Below are positions 32,904 to 43,840 of a stretch of DNA of 64,000 nt, one piece after another. The stretch is from positions 310,001-374,000 of the forward strand of contig JAFEMH010001234.1 in NCBI GenBank assembly GCA_022495995.1. The letters run 5' to 3'. The DNA comes from Adenophora triphylla var. japonica. Its lineage: Eukaryota > Streptophyta > Magnoliopsida > Asterales > Campanulaceae. A program made the position numbers and the translations under genes. Every line of letters begins with the position of its first letter. The stretch's first letter is position 1. Under the pieces are notes generated by a model that made no database searches, was not told where the DNA came from, and saw nothing but the letters and a program-made list of their open reading frames with translations.

Positions 32904-34640
32904 ATGGTTAATCCATCTTCCGGCGATCGAGTCGGCCGCTTCCTGTTTCCAATGCCCAAGGCAACCCTCCTCCAAGTGCGAAGGCATCAACTTGGAGATA
33001 ATGTCCAACATGGCGGACATGATGAGGAAAATAGGCGATCGGTTGGATGATCGGGAGCGTACGAATACAATGATCTTCAATGCCATTGATAGTACGCGTA
33101 AAGGGAAGCAAGCGGAGACTCAAGTATCCACTCCATTTTCACCTTTACTTCCTAGATCTTTGTTTGGTGCGGAGTACGGGACCAAGCCATGTTGGAGATA
33201 TCCCGATGTCAACACCTTGCCGGCGGAAAGCACGATTGTGACATCCGTTCCAATTGAGCAACCAAGATTCGGCCTATCGGCTAGCCAATCCGCGCTATCA
33301 TCTTGCTATACTTATGCTACACCCTCGGTGGGGCAAACGGGAAGTTTCTTTAATGCTTTCGATACTTTTGCACCTCAAGTTAATAATGCTCCTCTTTTCG
33401 CGAGAAAACCAACTTGTTAAGGAAATGCAAACCATTAAGGAGTTACTCCGAAGCGTGCACTGAGTCAACTTGCCATATCACCAAGTCTCTCCAACTTGCT
33501 ACAACGAGTCTCGTTTTGTGCCGGCGATAGCCGGTGTGGAGATCCCGAAGAAGTTCTCGGTCCCTCATATGAAGAAGTATGACGGAAGTACCGATCCGGC
33601 GAGCACGTGTTGCTTTGTATCGAAGTCAATGGATATCATAAGTATCCCTCCTATGTTTAAAGAAGCATGTTTTTGCGAGGGCTTTGGCTCAACCTTGTCG
33701 GGACCGGCCTTAAAATGGCTAACGGGGCTTCCTCTCAACTCTATTTCATCTTATGCTCAACTTGTCAATATGTTCATTAATCGGTTTTCATGCAACGGGG
33801 CATTTGACAAGTTGACTAGTGATCTTTATAGAATTGTACAACGGCCTAATGAAAGTCTCAAAGAGTATTTGCACGAGGTTCAATAAGGAGGCGGTGACCA
33901 TACCCAACTTGGACGTGTCCACGCAACGGAGGCATTCCGCATAGGCTTGAAGAAGAGCTCATTGTTTTACAACGAGTTGGTGATGACCCCTGCGAAACAA
34001 CTTGAAGAAATCGAGAACCGGGGCCTTGCCTTACATCCGATTGGAGGAAGATAGCTTGGCAATGGGGAAATCAAGCTGGGAGGACTCCTACTCCTCTATT
34101 TGAACCCTCGACGGACGATCGGACTCCCGTCACCCTAAGTCCAGCGAGGGCAAACCCCTGTTAAAAGCTGAACCTTCTAGAATTCATGTTGTAGATGATG
34201 ATCGGGAAGGTGATGATAATGATTATCCACAAATCTACGAATACGCTTTTACGTGGACATTGCGGGAATCTTATGCGCCATGGGAAATCTTGGAGATAAA
34301 GCGAGATGGCCTAAGAAGAATGACCGATCAACAACTTGGAAGGACAAATCCAAGTGGTGCGCATTTCATGAAGATTTCGGGCATACCACCGAGAAGCTGT
34401 TTCGCTTTGAGGAAGGAGATTGCTCATTTGTTGTCCAAGGGTCTTCTCAAGGATTTGTTGGGCAAGAAGAGGGTCGGAGTGAGTCCAAAGAACTTTGGTT
34501 CGGAGGAGCAATCTAGGCCCGAGAAAGTTGCACCCCTAGGCCACCAAGGTAGTGAATGTTATTTCGGGTGGGTCTCATATTTGCGGCACAACTTACTGCC
34601 GCCAAGCGTCATGCCAAGAGCTCTAAGGAAGATCAATCGA
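32904..34640 (+). pseudogene. gag of E3, several frameshifts
   Basis: From the ATG at 32904 the Gag reading changes frame repeatedly. Its best parts are 33470-33886 (FVPAIAGVEIPKKFSVPHMK and the Gag core FGSTLSGPALKWLTGLP ... FINRFSC) and the zinc-finger-like CAFHEDFGHTTE near 34355-34400. The E4 copy aligns block by block. The lesions are small insertions and deletions, not large losses. Confidence 0.8.
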
Positions 34641-34714
34641 ATTGCCTATAAGGCGCCGCGACTTCACGAGGCGGTCATGTCATTTCTTTTGAAGATGAAG
34701 ATAAAGACAACACG

Positions 34715-35171
34715 TTGGACCCTCATCATGATGGTCTAGTTGTTCGAGTGCGGATTGCTAATTGTGTGGTCAAGCGGATCCTGATCGATGGTGGCGGTTC
34801 GGTCAACATCATCTTTACTCATGCTCTTGAAGATATGGGTATTCCTTTGTGCGAAGTTGTGAAGAACTCATCCGTCTTGGTAGGGTTCGGTGGTGAGGTG
34901 AAACAGGACGATCGGTGAGATCAAGTTGCCCATCTACCTAGAAGGTATGAATTCCATGGAGAGGTTTTGTGTGATCGAATGCTCTTCTTCATACAATGTC
35001 ATATTGGGAAGGCCTTGGATCCACAACATGAAGGCCGTGCCATCGACTTACCATCAATGCGTCAAGTTTCCAACACCTTGGGGTGTTGCCAAGTTGAAGG
35101 GAAACCAGCAAGTCTCTAAGGAATGTTACAAGATCAACATGAAAGCAAGCTCGACCCCTCGGCAAGCATAG
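34715..35171 (+). pseudogene. Protease of E3, frameshifted
   Basis: RILIDGGGSVNIIF carries the active-site motif in the form DGG, close to the DGGSS of E4. The frame shifts near 34910 and the C-terminal LGRPWIHNMKAVPS follows in 34926-35171. Confidence 0.8.
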
Positions 35172-35199
35172 CAATTAAAGAAAAGGCCCAGGATGTTCT

Positions 35200-36640
35200 T
35201 GAAGCGGTGGAGCACGATACAAAAAGCGTTCCTGTTGATGCATCAAATCCTGAGGCCCAAGTGCAAGTTGGGATAGACCTACCGTCCGAAATCGAAGAGG
35301 AGTTGATCGAGTTCCTGAGAAGCCAGAGATCTTTGTTTCGCTTGGAAACATGAGGACATAACGGGGATAAGCAAGGATATTATTACTCACAAGTTGAACA
35401 TCGATCCGACCATCCGTCTGTCCGTCAAAAAGAAGGAAGTTTGCCCAAGAGCGGAATCGAGATCATTAAGGATGAAGTTGAAAGGCTGCTTTGAAGTCCA
35501 AGATGATCGAGAGAAGTTCGGTATCCAAAGTGGTTGGCTAACGTTGTAGTGGTGGAGAAGAAGAATGGCAGGTGGCGAGTATGCGTGGACTTCACCGACT
35601 TTGAACAAGGCCTGTCCAAAGGATCCATTCCCTCTCCCTCATATTGACTCTCTAGTTACGAGCCAGCTGGCCACGACATCTTGACATTCATGGATGCATC
35701 TTCCGATATCAACAAATTCAAATGGAGCCTTCGGACCAAGAAGATACGGCATTCATGACTCCAGAAGGTATATATTGTTATATTGCTATGCCATTTGGTC
35801 TTAAAAATGCAGGGGCAACCTACCAGAGATTGGTGAACAAGATGTTCAAAGATCAACTTGGCAAGACAATGGAGGTTTACATAGATGACATGGTAGTAAA
35901 GTCCAAACATATTGAAGATCATGTTGAGCACCTTGCTGAGGCATTCAACATCTTGAAAGCCTTCAACATGAAGCTCAATCCGGCGAAGTGCAACTTCGGA
36001 GTTAGAGCAGGCAAATTCTTGGGATATATGGTAACCAAGAGGGGAATCGAAGCAAGTCCCGAACAAATCAAAGCCATTCTCAACTTGGAATCCCCTAAAA
36101 ATGTCAAGGACGTACAAAGGTTAACAGGTAGAGTAGCTGCTTTGAATAGATTTATATCCAAATCATCTGATAAGTGCAGGTTATTCTATGAAGTCTTGAG
36201 AAAAAACAAACTCTTTCAATGGACCGACCAACATGAGGCAGCTTTCAAACAACTTAAAGAATATTTGATGACGTCACCCCTACTCGCTAAACCCGAACAT
36301 GGTGAGCCTCTTTATTTATATTTAGCCGTGTCTCTGCATTAGCGCAGTATTAGTGAAGGAAATCCAAGGTGAGCAACATCCTGTTTACTATGTGAGTAAG
36401 TCTTTATTAGATGCCGAAACAAGGTACTCTCATCTTGAAAAATTAATATTAGCCTTAACTACTGCTGCTACCAAATTACGTCATTATTTTGAAACACACT
36501 CCATAACTGTCAGAACTAATTATCCTATGAGGAATGTGTTAAGGACTCCGGAGATGTCGGGCAGGTTGGCCAAGTGGTCGATCCAAGTTGAGCACGTATG
36601 ACATATCATACGAGCCAAGAACGACCATCAAATCACGAGG
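35200..36640 (+). pseudogene. Reverse transcriptase and first RNase H of E3, broken
   Basis: The start of RT is spread over several frames (35400-35720). An open frame 35722-36342 then holds the palm with PFGLKNAGATYQRLVNK and the intact catalytic motif YIDDMVVKS, continuing into the RNase H entry. RNase H continues at 36353-36601 in another frame (YSHLEKLILAL, KLRHYFETH). At least five frameshifts separate these parts. Confidence 0.85.
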
Positions 36641-36689
36641 CCCTAGCCGATTTTGTAGGCGACTTCGATCCAAGTTTGCGGCTGAGGTA

Positions 36690-37140
36690 GAAGCTGGAAG
36701 TGCAACAACTTGAAGGTAAAACTATTCCTAGATTTTGGACATTATTTGAGATGGAGCCTCAAATTCCAAGGAAGCTGGTTTGGGAATAGTCCTAAAATCC
36801 CTCAAGGTGATATCATACCTCAAGCTGTATTTTGTGAATTTAATGCAACAAATAATGAAGCTGAGTATGAAGCCCTAATCATGGGTTTAACTACGGCTTT
36901 GAGTTTGAATATTACACATTTAAATGTATTTGTTGATTCTCAATTACTAGCTAACCAGTTTAATGGCAGTTATATGGCGAAGCATTCCAAGATGACTCTG
37001 TACCTCCAACATGTTAAAGCTTTAGCTTCGAGATTTCTATCATTCTCTTTGGAACGGGTCCCCAGAGAAGAAAATACAAAGGCAGACGCCTTGGCCAACT
37101 TGGGTTCAACTTGCAAATCAATGTTGCATACTAATATCCC
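36690..37140 (+). pseudogene. Second (archaeal-type) RNase H of E3
   Basis: NNEAEYEALIMGL, VDSQLLANQFNGSY and VPREENTKADALANL are the blocks of the additional RNase H found in the Tat lineage. The first catalytic segment, TDGA in E4, is lost to a frameshift near 36770. Confidence 0.85.
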
Positions 37141-37149
37141 CATTATTTA

Positions 37150-38462
37150 TGTTAAGTACCCGGTGATAGACCAAGTTGAAGAAACTCAAGTGGTTACTCC
37201 ACCTATTGGGACACAAGATGCTAAGTCTTCTTGGACCCAACCCGTCATTGAGTTCCTTCAACTTGGAACTATTCCCCCTGATGTTAAGAATGTTAGGTCA
37301 TTTAAGATACGAACTTCAACTTTCGTTGTAATAGATAATATGCTGTTCAAGAAGTCTTTTGCGGGGCACTACTTGAGATGTGTCGATAATGAGCAAGTTG
37401 AAGCTGGTACTTAAGGAAATCCATGAAGGAATATGTGGGAACCATTCTGGAGGAAAGGCACTTGCATCAAAGGCCCTCGGAAACGGGATATTGCTGGCCA
37501 ACCATGCGTCAAGATGCCATGAACTATGTGCGAGAAATGTGACGCCTTTGCAAAGACATAGCAACATCTTGCATCAACTGCCGAACCTCTACATCCTATA
37601 GTCTCATCTTGGCCTTTCATGCGGTGGGGCATGGATATTGTAGGCAAGTTGCCCAAAGCTCCAGAGGCAAAGTATTCATGTTGGCTCTAACCGATTATTT
37701 CTCGAAATGGATCGAGGCGAAGCTTATGTGCAAGTAAGGGATAAAGAGGTAATTTCATTTTTAAAGAAAAATATCATTAGCGAGGTTTGGTGTACCATCA
37801 AAGATTGTATGTGACAACGGGTCACAGTTCATAAGTAAAAAGACCGGGGATTTTTGTGCTCATTTGGGGCATCAAGTTAATCATGTCCACACCTGTCCAC
37901 CCTCGAGCCAACGGCCAAGTGAATCAAGCAACAAGTTGATCATCAACAACTTGAAGAAGCGTCTAGACCGAAGAAGGGGAAATGGATTGAAGAATTACCA
38001 CTTGTGCTATGGGCGGATAGAACTACTTCTAAAGGAGCCAGGTATGACTCCCTATTCTTTAGTATTCGGAGGCGAAGCTGTGATTCCGGTTGAAGCAACA
38101 GTCCCACGGCAAGGTATGGCTTATTGACTCAAGATGAAAATAACCTTTTGCTAACTCAAGATTTAGATACAATTGATGAGATCGGGGATTTAGCCAAGAT
38201 AAGGATGGCGGCTTATCGGCGGCGAATTTCTAGGTCTTACAACAAGAATGTCGAGTTAGAAGGTTCCGAGGTTGGTGATTTAGTTTTGAGAAAAGTATTT
38301 CAAAATACAAGAGAATTGAATGCGAGGTAAGGCTGGCTCCCAAGTGGGAAGGCCCATATCTCATCGATCTTTGAAGGCGGCAAGGTGCGTGCGGTTGTCA
38401 ACCCCAGAGTGGAGACGGAATCCCTAGAAGTTGGAACGCTATCCACTTGAAACTTTATTTCA
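37150..38462 (+). pseudogene. Integrase of E3, broken
   Basis: The pieces include the HHCC-domain entry (GICGNHSGG) near 37429, the core with CDNGSQFIS near 37812 and the C-terminal part (MTPYSLVFGGEAVIP, SRSYNKNVE, GDLVLRKVFQNTRELNA) to about 38462. At least four frameshifts prevent expression. Confidence 0.8.
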
Positions 38463-38579
38463 CGTAAGTCCGAGTTATTTATAACTAGACTCTTCAGTAC
38501 GGTTTAAATTTATGTCAAGTTCAATTACGCATTTCAATTTTTCTACTCTTATTAAAACATTGCTGACTTAAGCGTCGGA

Positions 38580-38602
38580 GGGCGTTAGCTATGCTAACGC
38601 CC
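38580..38602 (+). other. Perfect 10-bp hairpin downstream of E3 pol
   Basis: GGGCGTTAGC-tat-GCTAACGCCC lies about 115 bases after the pol end. E4 has a hairpin with the same GGGC...GCCC frame and different inner bases at 59642-59664, preceded by a similar CGGAG. Confidence 0.7.
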
Positions 38603-38644
38603 GGCCTAACATAAATTTGTTTTGCGAGGTGTAACTTGAGCAAA

Positions 38645-38933
38645 CGGAGTAGGCTCAACATGTTGACACGCCAGTACGGCTGATACTTGTTGAGACCTAA
38701 GGCTGGAACAGGACAAACATGTTGACACGCCGATGCGGGCGATACATGTTTGAGCTGAGAGAGGACAAAGGTCAAGCATGTTGACACGCCGTACGGTTGA
38801 TACATGTTTGAACCTGAAGAAGAAAATTTCAACATGTTGACACGCCAAGCACGTGCGATACATGTTGGAATTCTAGGCTGGCGAGGTATAGAGCTTGTTG
38901 ACACGCCGGGACGGGCGATACTTGCTCTATCCC
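38645..38933 (+). repeat. Five tandem hairpin units, about 60 bp each, with changing arms
   Basis: Each unit has the core TTGACACGCC-n-GGCGATAC (partly altered), near 38662, 38721, 38780, 38836 and 38898. The core is enclosed by arms that pair within the unit but differ between units: CTCAACA/TGTTGAG, CAAACATG/CATGTTTG, TCAAGCATG/CATGTTTGA, AATTTCAACATG/CATGTTGGAATT and ATAGAGC/GCTCTAT. Such paired change indicates that the fold is maintained. Confidence 0.75.
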
Positions 38934-39008
38934 TTCAAACGATTTACCTCTGATCAAAGGTACTATTGGTTAAAAGATTTACATCTTTTCTTACGAATTA
39001 AGGTTTTG

Positions 39009-39034
39009 ACACCTTCGCCTGGGCGCACGTTTTC
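39009..39034 (+). other. Conserved box shared with E4
   Basis: GACACCTTCGCCTGGGCGCA is matched by CACACCTTCGCCTGGAGCGC at about 59849 in E4, in the otherwise diverged region between pol and antisense gene. Confidence 0.5.
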
Positions 39035-39417
39035 ACACTTATTCAAGTTGTGGACTATTGGTTGTAACATTTTCATGTTACCTACGGTTTATAACATTTA
39101 CATGTTATCCAAAGAACAAACAAGCGTCCCTCAGGGACATAACTTACTTTGCTAAAAACCGTTAAATGTTTTTTCAAAAGATTTTTTCAGTTTAAGGACA
39201 AGTTGGATAAGCCAACAAGTCCCTAAAAACCTAAAAAAGCTTGAGTACTAGACCAACCTAGTACCCCCAAATAATATTGTCTCGGTTCTTATGAACCATT
39301 ACAAACCAAAAAACATTGTTTTAAAGGGACACTCCCCCCATTTGTTGTACCAATAAAGGTACACAAATAAAGCAAAAAATTGTTTTTTCAAAATACCAAA
39401 AGTTTTAAAAACATTCT

Positions 39418-41195
39418 TCAAACTTCCTGGCCCGCTGCCGCCGGTGTTGCATTTTCTTCTTGACCATTCTGAGCCACCACCAGGGCACTCAAGGTCTTAT
39501 CAGTATCATCAACTAGAGCCTCCAAAGCTGCAGAATTCACTTCCTCTGCATCTACTGGCTCACCAACGAAATCCTCCAAAACCTTTCTCTCTGCTTCCAC
39601 ATCCCATTCCGAAGCCAGCCCGTTCTTATATTCTTCCATGAGTCCAATCCTAGCTTCAAACACCACTTTGGTGGCATTGAACGTAAAATCCTTCTTCGCA
39701 GCATCCAATTCCTTCTCATGGGCTTCATGCTCCTTCGCCTTTTCAGCTTTAACAACTTTCAACTCCTCCTTTTCAGCTTGGAGATCTTTTTTCAACTTCT
39801 CAATCTCCTCAGCATTTTTGGAAGCCTGCTTCTTGAAATCCTCAGCATCTTTTGCAGCTTGCTCCTTGAGTTCTTCAACTTCAAAACTGTACCTGGCTGC
39901 CTTGATTTTCACAGCGTCAAGTTGTTCCATAATGGGACACATAATATCCGCAACCTAAGCAAAAGAAATATCAGCATTCCTTAAAAAAGCTTAGGTAAAT
40001 CTCAGTCTTTCTCATGATTTACCTCGTCAACAAAGTTGGCTATAGCATCCTTCAATTTCTTCCTTGCTATTCCCAGCTCTCCTTCATCCAAAACCTCAGT
40101 ATCAGACAGCTTTCTTTTCTTTACTTCTTCCTTTTTCTTGGAAGCATTCACATCTGAACTAGAAGCCATGGACATTGGAGTTGGAGGTTTGTTGTCCTTC
40201 TTGACAACTTTCTTTGCTTTAGCGGCAGCCATCAACTCAGAGGCACTTACGGTAGACTTGGATCGCGTAGCTACAACAAGAGCAGGGAATTAAGGCAATC
40301 AAAATGCTCGTGAAAAAATACAAAGATATTTAAGGACTTAGAACCTGTGGACATCTCGGGTAGAGTTGAGGGTAGATCTTCTTCGACTTCAACCTCTGTT
40401 TTGCCTCCAGTCACCTCAACAAAAAACTCAACAGGAAAGGCCTTGAAGGATCTATCAGCTACACCCAACTGGAGAAGCTGATTCACGTTCACTTTAGTCC
40501 CTTCTTGTGCCGGAAACAAGTCTGACAGTTTAGGAATTCCTGCGAAGGGAAATTTTGAGAGTTAGCTACCGTAGTATTAAGAAGCATTCCTTAAAACAGA
40601 GGAGCTATTTTTCACTACCTTCAAACCTCCATTTGGAAAAAACACCTTCCTCCTGACCCAAGGTGTCCCTCCTTGCAAAGAAAAATTTATTTTTCCACCC
40701 TCTATCCGCAATGTCGTGGTTGGAAATCAGAATAGGCTCACCACTTTTGACCCTAAAACCAAACCTTCCTGGACCGAAACTTCTCAAATCAACAGTATAC
40801 GTCAACTCTTCTAACCCGGCAACCAAATCATCCCTCTCTCCTAACCTAACTAGGGTTTGCAAGTACCTCCATCCTTGAGGCATCATTTGGGCATAATTGA
40901 GTTTAGTAGAAGAAAAGAACTTCGTAATCAAGGGGGGAAAAGGGAATCGTAAACCTATGACAAAGGGATATTCCGGAAAACATACCCAAGTGGAAGAGTA
41001 ACATTCGGAGGTCAAGTCGGGATGGGTGAAGTACACCGTTTCATCAGGCATGGCGTGGTTCTTCTTGATAACCTCTAAGTTTACCTTAGGCATTAAACAT
41101 TTCTCGTTGTCGGGTTCCTTCAACAAATTCTGGGTTTTGAAACCTTTGGGCAAACCCTCGTCGCTCTCGAACGCAACTACCATCTTCCGACCCAT
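39418..41195 (-). CDS. Intact antisense gene of E3: plant-transposon domain plus coiled coil
   Basis: Four exons (41195-40619, 40539-40345, 40270-40023, 39954-39418) are separated by GT-AG introns of 79, 74 and 68 bp with consistent phases (1, 1, 0), giving 518 residues and no internal stop. Residues about 75-120 (FVIGLRFPFPPLITKFF, QMMPQGWRYL) follow the PF04195-type plant-transposon pattern seen in E1. A lysine-rich, nuclear-signal-like segment (SKKKEEVKKRKLSD) lies near residue 310. Exon 4 is a long coiled coil rich in K, E and A, ending acidic. It lies head-to-head with the 3' LTR and is free of lesions although sense gag-pol is full of them. The molecular function is unknown. Confidence 0.82.
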
Positions 41196-41539
41196 TTTTT
41201 CAACTTAAAACAAGAAATCAAGACGAAATTGAAGAGAAGGCAAGAAACTCACCGTAGTTATTTATTCGATTTTTCGCTTCCTTGGCTCTTCTCCTAGAAA
41301 CCTCTGAGAAAGTGACGTTCTTGATTTGGTGAAAGGGAGAGTTGGAGAGAGAGACCACTTATTAAATAAGGGTTTGAAGGTGGTTGGAACTTTAAAAAAC
41401 AATCCAGCCTTTTTGCCTCGAGAAACTACCTGAAAACCGTCCCATCGCGTCTCTTTTTTAAAACCGTCGTTCCTTTCTTATTTTGGCAAACCTTTTGAAT
41501 TCTTTTTGTCTCTTTCTATTCTTCTTTTTTAAAATTCAA
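41196..41539. other. Upstream flank of the E3 antisense gene
   Basis: No gene. On the minus strand this should hold the promoter and 5' leader of the antisense gene; a TTATTTAATAAG-like sequence near 41360 could serve as a TATA region. Confidence 0.4.
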
Positions 41540-41555
41540 AAAGTTTGGGGGCAAT
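41540..41555 (+). promoter_or_regulatory. Polypurine tract of E3
   Basis: AAAGTTTGGGGGCAAT directly precedes TGTTGGG of the 3' LTR. Confidence 0.7.
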
Positions 41556-42132
41556 TGTTGGGCCCTACATTTTCAATCAACATGTTTGCAACTTACGCCT
41601 AAACAACTTGGTACTAACAACTTGGGTTGTTCTGTTTACAACTTGGTTTTTACAGGTTGGGACGCATAACGCTTTTCCTATTTTATAGGGAACGTGCCAA
41701 AGACCAGTTCAACCACGATTCTTCAGCAAGCCAACGATTATCTCTTTCCCAACGGATGAGTGCGGATAAATCTCCAAGGATAAACCTCAATTCCGAGTTT
41801 GTAGGCCCTCATTGTTATTTAGTTTTATTCTTGAGGTATAAAAGGGAACATACACTGTAAATTCACACACGCACTACACTAGCCTAAGCTCCCTTTTCAT
41901 ACGCTCTTAGCATTGTAATCTCAAGAAAATTCATAGTAAACTTTCGGTCAAGGCAGGAGCCACATCCTCCCGGGGTTTTATGCCGGCGAACAAGTTGTTC
42001 AAGGGCTTTCCCTAGTCAACAAATGTCTTGTGTCCATTTCTATTCAACTTGATAGTCATTGTACCTAGATTCATATCACTTTAGTCACTTTTCCCATCAT
42101 ACAAATCTAATTGTTGAAATTTGACCAAAACA
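41556..42132 (+). mobile_element. 3' LTR of E3
   Basis: 577 bp, nearly identical to 32284-32861: one substitution (CCCAACGG for CCCAGCGG) and one short changed segment (TTTATGCCGGCG for TTTATCTTGCGCG). Followed by the AGTGC duplication. Confidence 0.95.
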
Positions 42133-42595
42133 AGTGCCAGTTTAACAAAATGTCAGTGTAACAAAGTGTCAGTGTAAAAAAAGTGTCAGTGCATGTGTAA
42201 CAAAGTGCCAGTGTAAGCAAAGTGCAGTGCATGTGTAACAAAGTGCCAGTATAAAAAGTGTCAGTGCATGTTCAACAAAGTGTCAGTGTATAAAAGTGTC
42301 AGTGTATGTATATTAAGTGTCTGTTTATAAACTAACACTGGCACTTTGTTACACTAACACTGGCACATTGTTACACTAACACTGACACTTGTTTTACACT
42401 AACACCGGCACTTTGATACACTAACACTGGCACTTTATTACACTAACACTGACACTTTTTTACATTGGCACTGGCACTTTGTTACACATGCACTGGCACT
42501 GAGTTTCTGGACAAAAAGAACTTTTAACTGGCACTTTTTTAGACGTGCACTGGTACAATTTTAGATGTCCACCGGCACTCTTTTATCCATAAACT
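42133..42595. repeat. Fold-back minisatellite of AGTGTCAGTGTA units
   Basis: The left arm (42133-42310) repeats AAAGTGTCAGTGTAACAAAG words; the right arm (about 42325-42590) repeats the complement (ACACTAACACTGGCACTTTG). The two arms could pair over much of their length. E3 is inserted at the left edge (GTGTCAGTGC before E3 continues as AGTGCCAGTT after it). Confidence 0.75.
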
Positions 42596-42942
42596 TAATA
42601 AAAAATCCTCTAGAATAACATTTCAAACTTGAAACTCACACAGTTTATAATCCCGCTTGGTAAGACTCTAGAATAACACTGCTCCTTACTCGCGCATATT
42701 TACATGCAGAATTCTTTTGTTTTTGGAAAGACCTTTGTTGATTCAATTGTTTACCTTTTTTAATTTCTTGCCTTTTTTTTTTTTTTTTGAGAATTTAAAG
42801 GGCTGTTGATTTCGTCATTGGGTGAAGAAATCATGTGGACTCATGATGAAACATATTAGGATCTGCAATTCTTGGGCATCGTTTTTTCCCGAGGATCTGC
42901 AATCCTTGAGACGAATGGAGCTTTAGTTACTAGTATATTGAT
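42596..42942. other. Spacer, no gene
   Basis: AT-rich sequence with a T-run near 42775; no open frame or transposon end recognised. Confidence 0.5.
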
Positions 42943-43125
42943 TTGCGAAACAAACTGATATTAATTTGCAAAAGCAAACCCATATCAATTCCGACAATCA
43001 ACGATGGTGAATTGACGGAGAAAGTGGAAGAAGATTTCGTCGATATGAGACATTACAGGGGTGTCAAAGCTAAAGCCCCCGATTTCCCCAATTTAAGAAG
43101 ACGCAGGCGACGGAATTTACGGTAA
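42943..43125 (+). pseudogene. Short exon-like frame, possibly an AP2/ERF remnant
   Basis: The 60-codon frame contains RHYRGVKAKAPDF, which resembles the first strand of an AP2/ERF DNA-binding domain (HYRGVRxRPWGKF), then a run of arginines. The rest of the domain is absent. The similarity is short and may be chance. Confidence 0.2.
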
Positions 43126-43672
43126 TTTTAAAACTCGTTTTTTCATAAGCTTATAAAAAAATGCGTTTTTTACAAGATTTTGACAAATTATTCATCATTT
43201 TTTGATTAATTTAGATCAATAAAATAAAATAATACTATTTTTTTATTTGAAATGGAATAAAATAATTTTATTATTGGGCATTTACCAAAACCTAATTTTG
43301 AAATTTTGATATTATAAAAAACACACAAGTTGGATATTACAAAAAAGTCTTTAAATATTACAAACAAATACTTTTTTCTATATTTTTTTTTTGTGTTTAT
43401 CTATCAAACAACTGGTAAATGCATTTATCAGTTCTTTTAATCAAAAAATCAAGCACAAAATACTATTTAAAAAATTGATGAATTTATCAGTTATGAACAA
43501 TTGATAAAAGAATTTATAATTTATTTAACCAACAAATCAAGCACAAAATACTCTTTAAAATTTTGATAAATTAATTTATCATTTGTTTTAATTTTAACTA
43601 AGGCAAAAAAAAAATCGAAAGATGTCTTTTGTAATATTACATCTTAAATTTTTTTTCTTTTGTTGTAAATAC
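43126..43672. other. AT-rich spacer with a partial duplication
   Basis: No gene. AATCAAGCACAAAATACT occurs twice, about 91 bases apart (43446 and 43537), within diverged repeats of a TTTATCAGTT sequence. Confidence 0.5.
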
Positions 43673-43840
43673 ACTAGTACATGCCTGTGTCCAAGGATAC
43701 GTATTTTTTTTTTAATTTTAAAAAAAAAAATTTAAGGGCAAAATGGGAAAGGGACAAATGTATGAGAGCAAAATGGAAAATTCGCCATTTGATACTGTTC
43801 ATTCAACTGTAGATAATGAAGGTCTTATTTATACTAGTAT
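43673..43840 (-). mobile_element. Miniature Helitron of the 24549-26238 family
   Basis: It begins (plus view) CTAGTACATGCCTGTGTCC-a-AGGATACG, a decayed hairpin, and ends near TCTTATTTATACTAGTA. Both ends and the GGGCAAAATGGGAAAG segment match the larger Helitron; the middle is missing. Confidence 0.55.

Larger units (their letters stand above)
32284..42132 (+). mobile_element. Complete Tat-lineage retrotransposon E3 (9.85 kb)
   Basis: LTRs of 578 and 577 bp (TGTTGGGCCC to AAAACA) enclose gag, protease, RT, RNase H, a second RNase H and integrase remnants, a 3' hairpin region and an antisense gene. The 5-bp target duplication AGTGC is perfect (32279-32283, 42133-42137). The second RNase H is the Tat hallmark. 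The LTRs differ only by one substitution and one short complex change, so the insertion is recent. Confidence 0.95.

Noticed and set aside
42943..43125. A working AP2/ERF gene
   Set aside because: Only about 12 residues resemble the domain start; the rest of the domain is absent.
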